From NCBI RefSeq assembly GCF_033439725.1, contig NW_026944392.1:620001-684000 (forward strand): a DNA stretch of 64,000 nt, in the 5' to 3' direction. The notes beneath the pieces are model-generated. The model worked only from the letters and a program-made list of their open reading frames with translations. It was not told where the DNA came from and searched no databases. Below are positions 9,687 through 21,161 of this stretch, one piece after another; position 1 is the first letter of the stretch; each line of letters opens with the position of its first letter. A program made the position numbers and the translations under genes. This DNA comes from Neurospora tetraspora (lineage: Eukaryota; Ascomycota; Sordariomycetes; Sordariales; Sordariaceae).

Positions 9687-11604
9687 GGCGACGGCGCTCG
9701 ACGAGGGATTGACAGATGGCGGATCAGGCGGTGAGAATTGGGCTCGAACTATCCCGTAGCTCGATCACCTTGACTGCTTTGGATCTTGCGGTGTTCTCAC
9801 GGCTGCTGGATGCGGAGGAGAAATCCCACAATGAGCGTTGGCGGGGAAGTGCCACAGAGGCGGTGACGGATCAAGGTGCTGGCCGGTGGTTGCGATAGGA
9901 AGCCAAGCAGCGAGCGCGGGGAGGTACCGCAAAGGACGGATCAAGATGCCGGCTGGTGGTTGCGCGAGAAAGGAGACCGGTTTGGTGGCCGGTAGGTAAG
10001 TCTTCCCGGTAATAACAGGCGAGGTGGTCGATATGGGTTGCTTGCGGGTGCTTGTACGGAGCAGACGCCGATTGGAGCGACTTCGAGGTGACAGCAGAGT
10101 TGGTATTACAATGTGTCGCGAGGCGGGTGCGAAGAAAGACGAGGCTTACCCGATGGCGCGAACGTGCGCGGGGCAGAACGAGGATTTTGGCGCTGACTTT
10201 GGCCGGAGAGAAAAAAGTTGACGGGAGGATATAGTTGACGAGCGGATAGAGTTGACGAGCTGACAGAGTAGAGTAGCGCCCGGAAGTGCGGCTGCGCGGG
10301 TTGGTAGTGGGGATTTTGGAGATGTGGTAGGAATAACGGCGGTAGTTCCCAAGGAAATATAGGAGGGATGGAGATGAGATGGGGAGGAGGGTAGTGTTGG
10401 TGATGCGCGCGTGGTATTTTGATGCCTGTGCTTGTTGCAAAAGTTGACTACGATGGAGTTGTGATCGAGATATAAAGTAAAAAAGGAAGCAAGAGCTGCC
10501 CGCCGGGTTAAAGCGACGGACAAGGCTTACACAGTGCCCACTCGCTGCTCGAAAAGTGGAGCAGAAGTTGTAGCCTTGTAAGTTTTATGTGTCTGGAAAC
10601 TCGTCCCGGTTGGGAGGATTGGGGGTACCTGAACTGGCATACGAGCTTTAGGGAATATATAAGGAGCTGAAAGTTCTTTTCTGGATTATTATGGCCTCCA
10701 CGAAGTTCACAATCTTCCTTTCATTTTGCGTGCTCTTTATAATAGAGGGGGATCTGATGCGCCGTCGACTTGACAGCCTCCGTGATCTATTCTTCCATGT
10801 CCCCTCATGCTCCGGGGATGGTTGCTATAGGGCTATATCTTGGACCGTCACGATAGTAGGGACAAAGAAGGCGAGAGAGAAGTTGATGTATTCAGAAGGA
10901 AGACAAGGCTACGAACGAACGCGAGGAAAAGCTAGCTAAGGGAGGTGGTGCTGGGAAGTGGGTCCAGCCCGGCAAGCAGGCGGCACGGCTGGCACGGCTG
11001 GCCGGCTGGGCACAAGACTATATCACATTGCCATAGTTTCACTGTACGGGGACAAAAGCACGACAGAAATTTTGAAAGAAGAACGAGGAACGAATGGGAA
11101 AAAGGAGATACGAAACCACGCAAGGACCTTGTACCTTAGGTATCTCCAGCTACGAGAACAGCTTTGTTCTCCCGAGGGCCAACAGGACGCCGGCGCCATC
11201 TGCCTCAAGCTCCTCTCGCAACTCAAGGGTACTATACAGCTCGGCAAGATTGAGGACAAGCTCAACTGACGCTTTCTGGTTACCGAGGACGATTGCAAGA
11301 AGGCCGAGAAGGAGAAGGCCGAGACGGAGGAGGCTGTTGCGTCACTGCAGCAAATAAAAACTAAAACTCGTACAAAACTCCACTCGGGGTGTCTCAAAAA
11401 CGACCTTCAGGCAACTAATGCCATAGTCCAGACCTCGGAAGTGTTCCAAACCCAGTGGTAACTAGCCACCGGCCACGGCCATCGAGGACCGTTCCCGAGG
11501 AACAGGAAACCCTTGGAACCATGCTTCCTTTCCCCACAGCTTCTCATCGGAAAGCTTTTGTGACCATCCTTACAGTAACGTCGCTTCTTAATAGACTTTT
11601 GGGT
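9687..11604. other. Upstream region of copy B1, part of tandem segmental duplication
   Basis: Open frames here look like chance. The sequence from about 10490 to 11405 resembles 13650-14310: shared pieces include ACTTGACAGCCT (near 10768 and 14015), the ACGAGGAA...GAATGGGA stretch and the ACTAAAACTCGTACAA stretch. The copy here carries about 150 extra bases near 11190-11345 that read like a Glu/Lys/Ala coding fragment. A weaker relative of the 10510-10620 part is at 16490-16570. Confidence 0.45.
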
Positions 11605-11612
11605 CTCCGTTA

Positions 11613-11982
11613 CAGCGCTAGAAATAACTCAACTTACTCGACTCGACTCGACTCAACTCAGCTCAACTCGACTCAACTCGGGGATTTTGGCTCGAGTTAC
11701 AACTCGACTTAGGACCCTCGAGTTGAGTTACCGAGTTGGCCGCCTTCTTAGCAAACCTGCAGAATTTTTTTTTGTAGTAAAAGTGCATTGGTTTTGGCCG
11801 GGGACCGGATTTTGAAGAGAGTACTCGGGTGAGGGTTAGGGTTATATATAGCCTCACGGTCTTGGCAACTTGCTCGACTCAACTCGACTCAACTCAACTC
11901 GATTCAACTCGAAATCTCGAATTGCCCCACTCAACTAACTCGAACCCCCGAGTTGAGTTGAAACGAGTTATTTCTAGCGCTG
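11613..11982. mobile_element. hAT-type MITE 1 (370 bp)
   Basis: Terminal inverted repeats CAGCGCTAGAAATAACTC (left) and its complement (right) are perfect over 18 bases. The element is flanked by an exact 8-bp duplication CTCCGTTA at 11605-11612 and 11983-11990. An 8-bp target duplication and CAG ends are typical of hAT elements. There is no transposase inside, so it is non-autonomous. The arms are packed with CAACT/CGACT pentamers; the core includes GGGTTAGGGTT and matches the core of MITE 2 at 27 kb. Confidence 0.85.
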
Positions 11983-11990
11983 CTCCGTTA

Positions 11991-12257
11991 TAGTGAGTAT
12001 CGTCATTCTGGGACTTTCTGTCGGTCTGTATCTACCCCCTGGCCCTGCTTGCTTGATATGGCGAATCTGTTTGCTTCACTTTCACGCCTTGAAGGTTCGT
12101 CTTGAATCCTCATATCCCATCTTAATTAGCAAACGACAAGTCGGGAAACGGCCTGCTGTGATCTGTTGGTCGAGGGGCTTCCGTCCAGGTGCCAAGTGGT
12201 GTCCTCCTGGCACGACAGGTTGTCCCATTCCATATACTTTCCGTCGGAGTAAACCGC
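11991..12257. other. Spacer between MITE 1 and copy B2
   Basis: Probably 3' flank of copy B2. Nothing else recognised. Confidence 0.3.
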
Positions 12258-13323
12258 CTAGTTGTCGTGAGGCAGTACACCGTTATCCTGCTGGACAGCA
12301 AGAAGATGGGCGTCAGGATAGGCGTTGTTTACGCCCGCGGGAGCGGCCAGTCGAGTAGTAACCACATCCCAAGCCCGAACCGCGCGGTTGGAAACTTCGG
12401 CAGACTGTTCATACGCGCGGATCAGTGCCGGCAAAGCCGTTTCTGCTTTAGGCGCATCGATGGCGGCCAGCCGGACCCAAACCTCATGGACTTCTTGGAG
12501 AATATCGAAGGCTTCCCGAGAAGCTTCAAAAGCGCCAAGTGACTCCCGACTAGCAATCAGGAACGTGTCTGCGGCCACAGCAATCAGCACTGCGTCCAAC
12601 GCAGTTAGGAACCTTTCCCGAGCTTCTCCAAGCAGTAGGGTTAGTCTCCTCCGAAAACCGGCCACCGCTCTCATATGCCTGCAGCGAGCACATGACTCTC
12701 CCGGGTGCGGGGCTTCCCGTATGTAGCAACTGCTACAGTAAAAGCCGCCGTTATGTAGGATCTCGTTCATCCTGCGACGCCTCAACAGGCCTGGCCTATT
12801 TTCCAGGCACTCAGACATGTCCTGGCGTTGGGCAAATGGACATGCCTTACTTCGCAATTGCGACACATCAGAAGAGTCTCAAGATAGTCGATCCACAAGG
12901 CTGGGGGATGGTCAAAGGGGTGCCCCCCGGCCTGATGATTGGCAGCCTGGTCCTCATGTTGGTCAACGACCACCGGCTGGTTCTGGTTCGCGGGTTGGTT
13001 CGCGGGTTGATTGATGGCTAGGTGGTTCTGGTTCGCCGCATTATTGACGGCTAAGTGGTTGTGGCTCGCAGGTTGATTGACGGCTAGGTGGTTCTGATTG
13101 GGAGGAGGATTGACCTCGACCGGCTGGTAGTGGACGATAGGATTGTTGTTAACCTGCTCGTCTTGTACGCCGGGTTGGTGGCCCTGTTGAGCAAGTTAGT
13201 TACATACAAGAAGCGACGAAGATACCATCATGGGTGTGACTGATGCGTCTAAGGGGAAGCATCATAGTGTTGGCGTACCTGAACGATGACAGGATGCTGA
13301 GGGATCTGTCCTTCTTCATCCAT
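12258..13323 (-). CDS. Family B protein, copy B2 (two exons; frameshift likely)
   Basis: Exon 1 is 13323-13279 (ATG, 15 codons), intron 13278-13184 is GTACGC...CAG, and exon 2 starts at 13183 in phase 0. It begins with Q/N repeats of about 12 residues (NQNHLAVNQPA type), then the first unit (CRNC, HVHLP, then a Cys). Around 12815-12825 one base seems missing compared with copy B3, and the frame continues one over through CLENRP, GGFYCSSCYIRE, CARC and the helical domain to 12258. The same order in B3 makes a true single gene likely. The indel could be a mutation or an assembly error. The gene sits in the middle of the three-unit duplication. Function unknown. Confidence 0.5.
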
Positions 13324-14682
13324 CTCCTCAGTTTACCAGAAAGAACCAGTGTGTGCGCTGCGCGGGGAAGCGGAGGAAATTCTCTGATCCTCTGAGAGGA
13401 GTGGGCGCGTTCAGAGAAAACGAAGTTAGGGAAGGTCTGGGGATGTGGGTTGGGGGTGGTGGATTGGGTAGGAGGAAGGAGCGCGGTGGTTGTCTCTAAG
13501 GAGAGATGCGCAAGACGGGGAAGATATGCGCAGGATGGGGAGAGATGAGGAGTTATGGGGAGAGATGGGGAGAGATGGGGAGAGATGAGGGGGAGGGTTG
13601 ACGGTTACTGAGTGTGTTGCGCGTGTGCGAAGACATCTGTGTCTGGTGCTTGTCCCAACAGTTGACCACAATATGATTAAGGTAGTCGTCGAGTAGGACG
13701 GCAAAAAAAAGAAGAAAAAAAGAAGCTACTCGCTGGATTTCCACGAAGCGAGAGTGCCCTGCCAACGACCGTTACCCAGTCCCCACTCGGTCCTTGAAAC
13801 AGTGGAGTAGAAGTTGGAATTTGGGTGTGTCGGGGAAGCCGTCCAAGCAACATGAGACGGTTTGCTCCCACAAGGTACGTACTCGAAGTGCACGGAGAAG
13901 TTCTGGGGATAAATAGGGCGTACGGACCGCTTCGATCTTGCCATCCACGATGTTTACAATGCTCTTTACTTCATGGGGAGCCCTTAGGCATTCAGACAGA
14001 TCTGATCCGGGGTTGACTTGACAGCCTTTGTGACCTGCTCTCCCTATTTCCCTCGTCTTCGAGGATTCGAAGCTACAGGGCCGCATCCCCTAGAAAAAGC
14101 TCTGTTATGTCACTGTACGAGTAGAGAAGCACCATAAAATCTTGGAAGAAGGACGAGGAAAGAATGGGAGAGATATGAAACCATACCCAGACTATATAGG
14201 TATTTCTAGGTGATGACGACGAGAACAGCTTGTTCTCCAGCATCAGGGTAGCAAATAGAAACTAAAACTCGTACAATACTCCGCTCGGGTATCTTCCAAA
14301 GCCAATCAACGCCCTACTCCAAGCTTCCCAAGTCCGTAGCAACCTCACTACCGGCTTCCTTCATCTGCCTAGTAAGATTCGAGGGCAGACGTACCAACCC
14401 AAATCACAGACCTTCCTAATCCCTTCGCCTACTCCGCCTACTCTTCATGCTTGATGACGGAGACTGCCTGTTTAGTATCAAGATACTCGAGCCTCCAGTC
14501 GACGGGTCCTTTGCGCCGTGGCGACGGCAGTTCTGATTCGAGGTCTCTCCGGTCTTATGGAGCGGATTCGGTCGCTTCGGGTTGTCCTTGCCGTCCTTGG
14601 GCAGTTTGATCCCTGACATATCGTCCCAACCCACCATGTTGAACCCCAGATGATAGCATTGTCGAACAACACTGATTATAGC
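13324..14682. other. Upstream region of copy B2 and 3' flank of copy B3
   Basis: Second copy of the duplicated upstream block (about 13650-14310, see the region right of B1). A run of GGGGAGAGAT repeats lies at about 13545-13600. No gene supported. Confidence 0.4.
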
Positions 14683-16023
14683 TCAGTTGTCCGTCTGGGG
14701 AACGGGGTTGTACTCTTGGTGCCCGAAACGGTCGATGGCCAACAAGATATCGTCCGGATAGGGATCGTCATCATCATTATCCTCCTCAGGCGCGACCAGC
14801 GGAGGAATATTGTAATCGTTGGGCAGGAGATCGTCCGGACCGTGTTGAATTTCGTCAAACAGCTGAGGCATACCTGGCAAAGTGAGGTTGCCCTCAAACG
14901 CTTGAGGAATAAGGTGGTCCTGGTCGTGTTGATTCTGATTGTGCTGTTGAGCAGCGGGCTGTGGCAGATTGTTATCGTAGAAGAAGTGATCATTGGGGGA
15001 GTGATGACGCTGGCCAGGTAGATCAGGCACCTCCAGCGGGATGACGTTGTTTTGGTCTACCAGAGGAACACGGGGGTAGTGTTGATCATCATGTTGATTA
15101 GCAGTGGGGTTCTGCTGAATGGGATGCTGCTCTGGATGCTGAGCTGGATGCTGGCCTGGCTCCTGAATATGATGCTGCTCTGGCTGCTGAGCGGGATGCT
15201 GGCCTGGGTGCTGAGCGAGATGTTGGCCTGGGTGCTGAGCGTGATGCTGCTCTGGCTGCTGAGCGAGATGTTGGCCTGGGTGCTGAGCGTGATGCTTCTC
15301 TGGCTGCTGAGCTGGATGCTGCTCTGGGTGCTGAGCGAGTATCTGAGGGACGAAGCTGTTGATGTTTGACAAGGCTTCTGCATGGTGCTGGTCCTCGTTC
15401 TCCTGTCCCATCCAACCAGCGGTAGCGGAAACGAAGGCATCCTGTGCCAAACGTGACACTTCCTGATACACCTCCACTGCGTCATGGAAATCCGGCGCGA
15501 TGGCGCCTGCCCTTGCCGCATCAAGCTCCGTGAGCTCTCGCAAGATCTGATGGGCCCGATCTAATAGCTTGAAGACGTTGCGTACAGTGAGGATGGCCCT
15601 CATAGCATCCTTTACGGCAACAACAGCGTTGTCTTCAGTTCCCACAGACTCTGCCACCTCGCGCACGATTGCCAACTTCCTCCTTGCCGGTACAAGGCGG
15701 GCGATCAGCTTCCGTCTAAGCTTTGCCGCTAGCCTCATACGAAGACAGCGAGCGCAAGAATGCCCAAGAATGGGCGTTTCTCGTATGTAGCAGCTGCTAC
15801 AATAAAATCCACCTATGTGGAGAATGCGGTACATATCCCTCCGGCGTTGAGGGCCAGGGCTGTTTTCCAGGCAATCTATACACCTGGTTGCGCCCGGGAG
15901 GTGCACATGACTCTCCGAGCACACATCACACAGTGGTAGTGTTTCCAGTAAAGCGACCCAGAAGTCGGGTGGCCTGGCGTAGTGATCTTCGGCGGGCAGA
16001 TTGCCTTGGGCGTGGGCGTCCAT
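14683..16023 (-). CDS. Family B protein with Q/H-rich repeat tail, copy B3
   Basis: The frame is open from 16137; ATG at 16023 is the first ATG and gives 446 residues. Order: short N-terminus, unit 1 (LCDVC, HVHLP, RCIDCLEN), unit 2 (GGFYCSSCYIRE, CARC), basic stretch, helical domain to about residue 200, a Q/H/P-rich repeat tail, a disordered part, and an acidic patch (DDDD) near the C-terminus. Nothing is broken, so this is the reference copy for family B. The two CxxC...CxxC units look like zinc knuckles. No signal peptide or membrane helix. The Q/H tail is low complexity and could drive assembly; that is inference. Function not recognised. Confidence 0.65.
   Translation of the reverse strand: MDAHAQGNLPAEDHYARPPDFWVALLETLPLCDVCSESHVHLPGATRCIDCLENSPGPQRRRDMYRILHIGGFYCSSCYIRETPILGHSCARCLRMRLAAKLRRKLIARLVPARRKLAIVREVAESVGTEDNAVVAVKDAMRAILTVRNVFKLLDRAHQILRELTELDAARAGAIAPDFHDAVEVYQEVSRLAQDAFVSATAGWMGQENEDQHHAEALSNINSFVPQILAQHPEQHPAQQPEKHHAQHPGQHLAQQPEQHHAQHPGQHLAQHPGQHPAQQPEQHHIQEPGQHPAQHPEQHPIQQNPTANQHDDQHYPRVPLVDQNNVIPLEVPDLPGQRHHSPNDHFFYDNNLPQPAAQQHNQNQHDQDHLIPQAFEGNLTLPGMPQLFDEIQHGPDDLLPNDYNIPPLVAPEEDNDDDDPYPDDILLAIDRFGHQEYNPVPQTDN
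15100..15345. repeat. Minisatellite encoding HPGQH/QPEQH repeats in copy B3
   Basis: Imperfect units of about 12-24 bases of GCTGCTCTGGCTGCTGAGC type in the reading frame of B3. All units keep a multiple of three, so repeat number can vary without breaking the gene. Confidence 0.65.
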
Positions 16024-17329
16024 GACGGCGGTATCTGGCGAAGAGTCTGTAGCGGGAGATACTGAGGGCGAATTTGAAGAGGGTGAGCGATAGATCGCTC
16101 GGGAATTGTAGGCTTCGTCCGTACGGAAGCAGGTCAAGGTGAAGCTGAATGCTCCCCCTCGGCTTGGGAGGTCCAGCGACCGGAACGAAACAGCTACCAG
16201 GGATCAAACAGAAAGCGTCCTGTCGGCTTGCTGGATGGAGATGCCACCGCTGTCGGGATGGTATCGTTGCCAGATCTCACGACTGGGGGGATTGTGGTAC
16301 GGAAACCAAAGCTTGCAGCAGAATAATTCTCAATGTGTAGAACCTATTCCGTGCGGGGGTTGTCAAGACGTGACCGTTGTTTGGGCAAATCCAAGTTGGT
16401 CTTGATGGGGGTGGATTATGACGTTCAAAGCAGGAAAGAAAACAACCTGGAATAGATTCCAGCTGGGTTGCCACGAGGTAAAAGCGGCGCGCAAGCGTTG
16501 CCCAGTCAAAGTGGGGTAGAAGTTGTGTCTGGCCGGTGCTTGGGATTCGGGAACTCGTCCAGGCAGGAACGGGACTGTTGGCTCCCACCAGATGGGTGTT
16601 AGAGACGAACCGCACGACCTAGCTACCCCAACACACGACTACCCAGTGCCCGGCCAGTCGGGGCTACCTGTCCTTGGCAACGTCCCGTCGTAAACTTGTC
16701 GAGTGGCATCAGTGCGGCCCGCGATCCCACCTGGGCCGGAGAGGCAGCCGATGAGACCTCCTGCCCGCCGTCTCGATAGGTGACTTAGGCTCTCTGCTCC
16801 TATAATTTCTTGATCTTCAAGACGTCTAGTAGCACCATTGTCGCTGATGTAAACTGGAATGTAAGCCGCAACACGCAAATAATCGGTTAACCGGGCCACT
16901 CGGCCTCCCCCGCTGTCCTCACCGACACTCTTGTCATCTTCCATCGGTCGTTGTCCATCAACTTGCTTGCGCAGAAGTGGAGAAAGATTCTCTTGAACAT
17001 GTTGTTTTGAGCTTGATGGTAGTTGCTGGCAAGCCCTTGGCCCCATGTTGTTGTCGCAGTATTTTGCCGCACTTGGTGCAAGTTGGAACTATCCCCAGCA
17101 GACCATCTATCGCGGCGGCAGCTGATTCGGACAACTTTCTAGTCATGAAGTAGAAGAATATGACGATCAAGCAGCTTTATAATACTTGGGAAACAACATA
17201 CTGTCCTCCTGAGAATAGTAGGAAAGGCGACCATTGCAAAGGTAGAGCTGACAACAGCCAATTAGAAAGGCAAAATAGGAGGCAATGGAGGGGGCCACTG
17301 AACGTCACACTTTCAACACTTGCTCCGTA
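16024..17329. other. Region upstream of copy B3
   Basis: The part around 16480-16610 resembles the upstream blocks of B1 and B2 (CCCAGT...GTGG...GTAGAAGTTG). No other gene supported. Confidence 0.35.
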
Positions 17330-17956
17330 CTAGTTGAACAGGAGAGAGCGACAATCGAAGGAAGTCAAAGAAAGCAAAAGAATGAAATAACCAAGATAGG
17401 AACAGCTGTGTTCCATCAGTAGGAAAGCAACCAACTCGAACTCATACCCCAACTCAGCCTCGGGTATTCTGAAACAGACAACGAACGCCCAACTCCCATA
17501 CCAGACGTGGCTACCAGCAACTGTGCTGGTGACATGAGGAATCCATGAAAACTGTACATCGGAGAACTTTCCCGTTCTTCGCCGCTTCGAAATCCCTCTC
17601 AGTCCCATCATCGCCCTGCTGGTGACTTCGTCTCCTCGGTCCGCCTCCTCCTGTCGGCATATTCTTGCAGTTTGCCTCGGTGTCTTCAGAAAGGGAGATC
17701 CGAGTGCGACATGTATGGGTTGGAAAGAGTCCACGGATTGAGAATAGGAAGGGATTCTGCTCGGTACTTTAGCTGGGCCGCTCCCAGGAGGTGGTGTGGG
17801 AGTTCCATCAGTTGGCTTTTGGGTACATGACTGCCACGAGCATCGCCAAGTCTCGAGGTTGAAGAGGGGAGAGGGTTTCGATGAGTTGCTGAACGACACG
17901 GGGTGACTGGGTCTACTGGCTATCTTTGCCATCGTCGTAACACAGGTCGTCGCCAT
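17330..17956 (-). CDS. Uncertain 208-residue open frame
   Basis: ATG at 17956 opens a long frame with a Ser/Pro-rich N-terminal half and a hydrophobic C-terminal end. I recognise no domain, and base composition does not strongly favour it over the other frames. It may be chance. Confidence 0.2.
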   Translation of the reverse strand: MATTCVTTMAKIASRPSHPVSFSNSSKPSPLFNLETWRCSWQSCTQKPTDGTPTPPPGSGPAKVPSRIPSYSQSVDSFQPIHVALGSPFLKTPRQTARICRQEEADRGDEVTSRAMMGLRGISKRRRTGKFSDVQFSWIPHVTSTVAGSHVWYGSWAFVVCFRIPEAELGYEFELVAFLLMEHSCSYLGYFILLLSLTSFDCRSLLFN

Positions 17957-20900
17957 CTCTACCGTGCCCGCTTGCTTTTGCTGGAGCCCCAGAAGAGAGC
18001 GGCTTCGTACTCAAAGTGGATAGAGTGGGTGAAGAACCGAGGACAACACAAGGACTTTATACGCGTAGAAGTCATGAGAAACGAACGAAGGAGGGAAATA
18101 GTGACCGACTTGCCATGAGCGAAACATTCAGTGATTGCTGTTTGGACGTAGGCACGCGGATGAGGAAACAACGAAGCAAGCAGGTTCAAAAAAGCGGAAG
18201 AAGCTGAAGGGGCGCAAGGGTGGCCAAACAAGACAAGCGAACTAGACCGATATAGATATGCATGACAGGAAACGGTTTGCCTCCACAAGGCGAAGAGACC
18301 GTCGCGAGCCATCCTTCGGGGGTTGTAGGGCAATTCGAATCATAGAAATGCCGACTGCGGCGAAAGGAACGTGGACTGTCTCGGAAGAGCTGACAACCCC
18401 AGGATAGAAACCATCGAGCACTCGGCGACGGGGTCCAGGAGGAGCAGCAGGTCGGAGACGGGTGTTGAGATATGCGTTGGTCGTTGGACCGGTTGCTGGG
18501 GCTTCCCGTCTAAACAGCCGAACTTCGAGGCTCGATCTCCCCTCTTGACCACGGCCAGGGAAATGCGGACTGATTTCTCGCGGTAACTTAACGTCGGACT
18601 CGTGACAGGCCGGCATCGCGGGTCGCGACATAGGAGCACATGGGTTTGTGGCAACGGCGGGCCAAGGGATACCTGCCTGGAGATCAAAGTTAGCAACAAA
18701 GGACACCCATAGTGTAGTAAGGTGTGGTAAAAAGGGGGAGGGAAGCGCCGTCAAGGGGCAAGTAAACCTGATCCGATAGAAATCTCTGTTTCGCGGCGGT
18801 GGTGTTGTCATCGTAGTTTTCTTGTCTTGCTGATGGCAAGCCCTGTCCTCAAAGACGCCCATGTCCTGGTTTTGATCGTTTTACTGGCCTGAATCAGATC
18901 AAGAAATGCGAGTGCCCGCGAGAGGGGAGTGGTCGGGACGAGACGGTGAAAGGCATCCACGATCACCCACCAAGAGAAGGTATCGAGTCACGGTTTTGGA
19001 TAGCGCGAACAATGAAGTCGAGGGTGGCCACTGAAGAGATTGGTGTGCAGTTTTGGCGGGTTGGTCGCTATCGAGTGTCCTCGGCGAGGCAGCGAGTCCG
19101 AAGAGACGGGATGACCAGCGTCCAAATGAATGAGCGATGGTCTCGGGCGAGAGAAAGAAAGAAGCCAAAAAATCGAGGAAAGAAGGAATGAATGATGTTG
19201 TCATCAACCCATCACACCTGCAGCTGCAGCGGCGGAGATGACAGAATGGAGGTCCCGATGCAGCGAGGTCCGTACTCCAAAAAGGAGGAGCGAAGGCAGC
19301 TTGCAGACCGTGACGGCATTCGCGAGAATGTTACCCACAACGTAAGATACCTGTAAGCACTTTTGATTCTGTAAATAAGCAGGTCCTACCCCGCATCTAC
19401 CCCAATTTCCCCAACTCCCTCTTCCCCAACTTGGGACACGCAATGTCCACCCCGCCATTTGTTTGTCTTTTCCCAAAACAACACGCGGGCATGCTGAACG
19501 AGATCACGGCCATCTTCCTTCATCAGGAAGTGTCGTTAACATAATAAGTGGGACGCCAAGTCAAGGTTGCCCTGTCGACCGTTCATCCCCGTTTCTCCGG
19601 GGAAACACATCAACAAACCCCTTTCTCCCAACTCAAGTCCTCTTCCAGCCAGTCGAGCTGAAGGACGGGAACGGCGTTCGAACTCGACTGTTGCCCGCCG
19701 ATCATCCGTCCACAATCCTCCCGAGCTCGAACGATGCGCTCGGTAGAACGCGCCCGCGAATCCGATGCCGCGAATGCCTCTGGAATCCGTCGCCGGCCGT
19801 GATGATTGATGGACCAAGCCCCGTCGCTCGTCCTCATCCTGACGTCATCGTCCTTGTCGTCGCTTATAACCGGAATAACCGTTATTGTTCGGGCCCTGCT
19901 CCGTGAGGAACGCATTTCGAGTCGAGGACAACCTCGGTCTGTCGCAGAACGTTGGAGCGAGTCTGGCGACGATGGACGATATCGCTCGCGACTGACTTCT
20001 TACAAGCGCCGCTTCTCCGAAATCCCTTGGCCTCCGCTTGTTGGACATCGCCGAGTAGTCTCTTCTTTTATTCTTTTCATGCTCCTGATATGTCTCCTTT
20101 TCTCTTTCCTATTTTTTGCCTTTTTACCTCTCCTTCGTAACATTTTTGTCTTCTTGCCTTGCTTTGCTGCGTAATTGCCATTTGCGTCGCACGCACTTCC
20201 TGAAAACGGACACATCGTCGAACGAGAACAGAACAGCTTCTGTTGGTCTTGACCGTCCATCAACTAGAGGATGGCTTCTGTTTACCGTACCATGTCAATC
20301 TACTACCTTGCCCTCACTTCTACGACTGTTATACAACGATGCTAATGCTTTGAAATGTGACAGCTGATTTGGCTCAGAGTGACTCCTCGTCATACCGGTC
20401 CCGAGATTCCTCGCGCTACGAAGGATACACGATGCCCATGATCAACCGCCGCACGACCAGCCCTCGAACCCGGACCTCGTAGCAAAAGTCTAAAGAGCTC
20501 GACGCTGAAGAAGACAGACCAAGGCGTCACTGCCAGATCTCGACATCACGGTCGTGCGTGATCACGGTGGCAGGGCCCAAGGCGAACGAAGCGATACGCC
20601 GGGAGCGACGAGAAACAGGCGAGATTGGAAGGTGAATGAGGAGGACTAAAGAAGATACACCAAGCACAAATCGATCGAGATCCTCGAGCTTCTCACAGCC
20701 CATTGCGTAACGCCCTCTCCATCCCCGTCCATGCTTCGAAAGCGTCTCTTCGACAACATCCATAGCGTCTCTCCGTCCGTCATCCCTGAACAGATTGTTT
20801 CACACCTCGGTATAGACTTTCGCGAGCGGTTGCCGGAACGCCCACTCTGAAGCAGAAGTTACTGTAGATTCGTAGGTTTTCTACAAGAAAAGAAACGATT

Positions 20901-21161
20901 CGCGACACAAAAAGGGGAAGAGAAAAGGGTCATAAACAGCCAACAAATTTACACGCTCGGTCTCCGCCGATACTGTCGTAACTCGTACCAACCCCAATCT
21001 TTTTCGATCATCGTTTCGCAAAGCGCCTCCTCGATATCCCGCAACCCGTTTTGCCTCTCCTCCATGAGCGAGCCCGACGCCATTTGTCCTCCTCTGTACG
21101 ATCATCCTCGACACCATCATCCTCGACACGACTCCCGAAGAGCCACCGAGGCCACGACCGA
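17957..21161. other. Gene-poor region
   Basis: No gene supported over 3.2 kb. A coding-like plus-strand piece starts at about 20366 after a good 3' splice site (GCTAATG...GTGACAG) and reads about 38 residues rich in Ser/Arg before a TAG near 20479. Around 19670-20050 there is another Arg-rich open stretch. These may be pieces of one decayed gene. A short match to the block near 13850 lies around 18260-18300. Confidence 0.3.

Noticed and set aside
9871-10440. 189-aa minus-strand frame as a first exon of copy B1
   Set aside because: No ATG with the family N-terminus and no splice sites leading to B1.
18242-18862. 206-aa minus-strand frame
   Set aside because: No recognised domain and no coding bias compared with the other frames.
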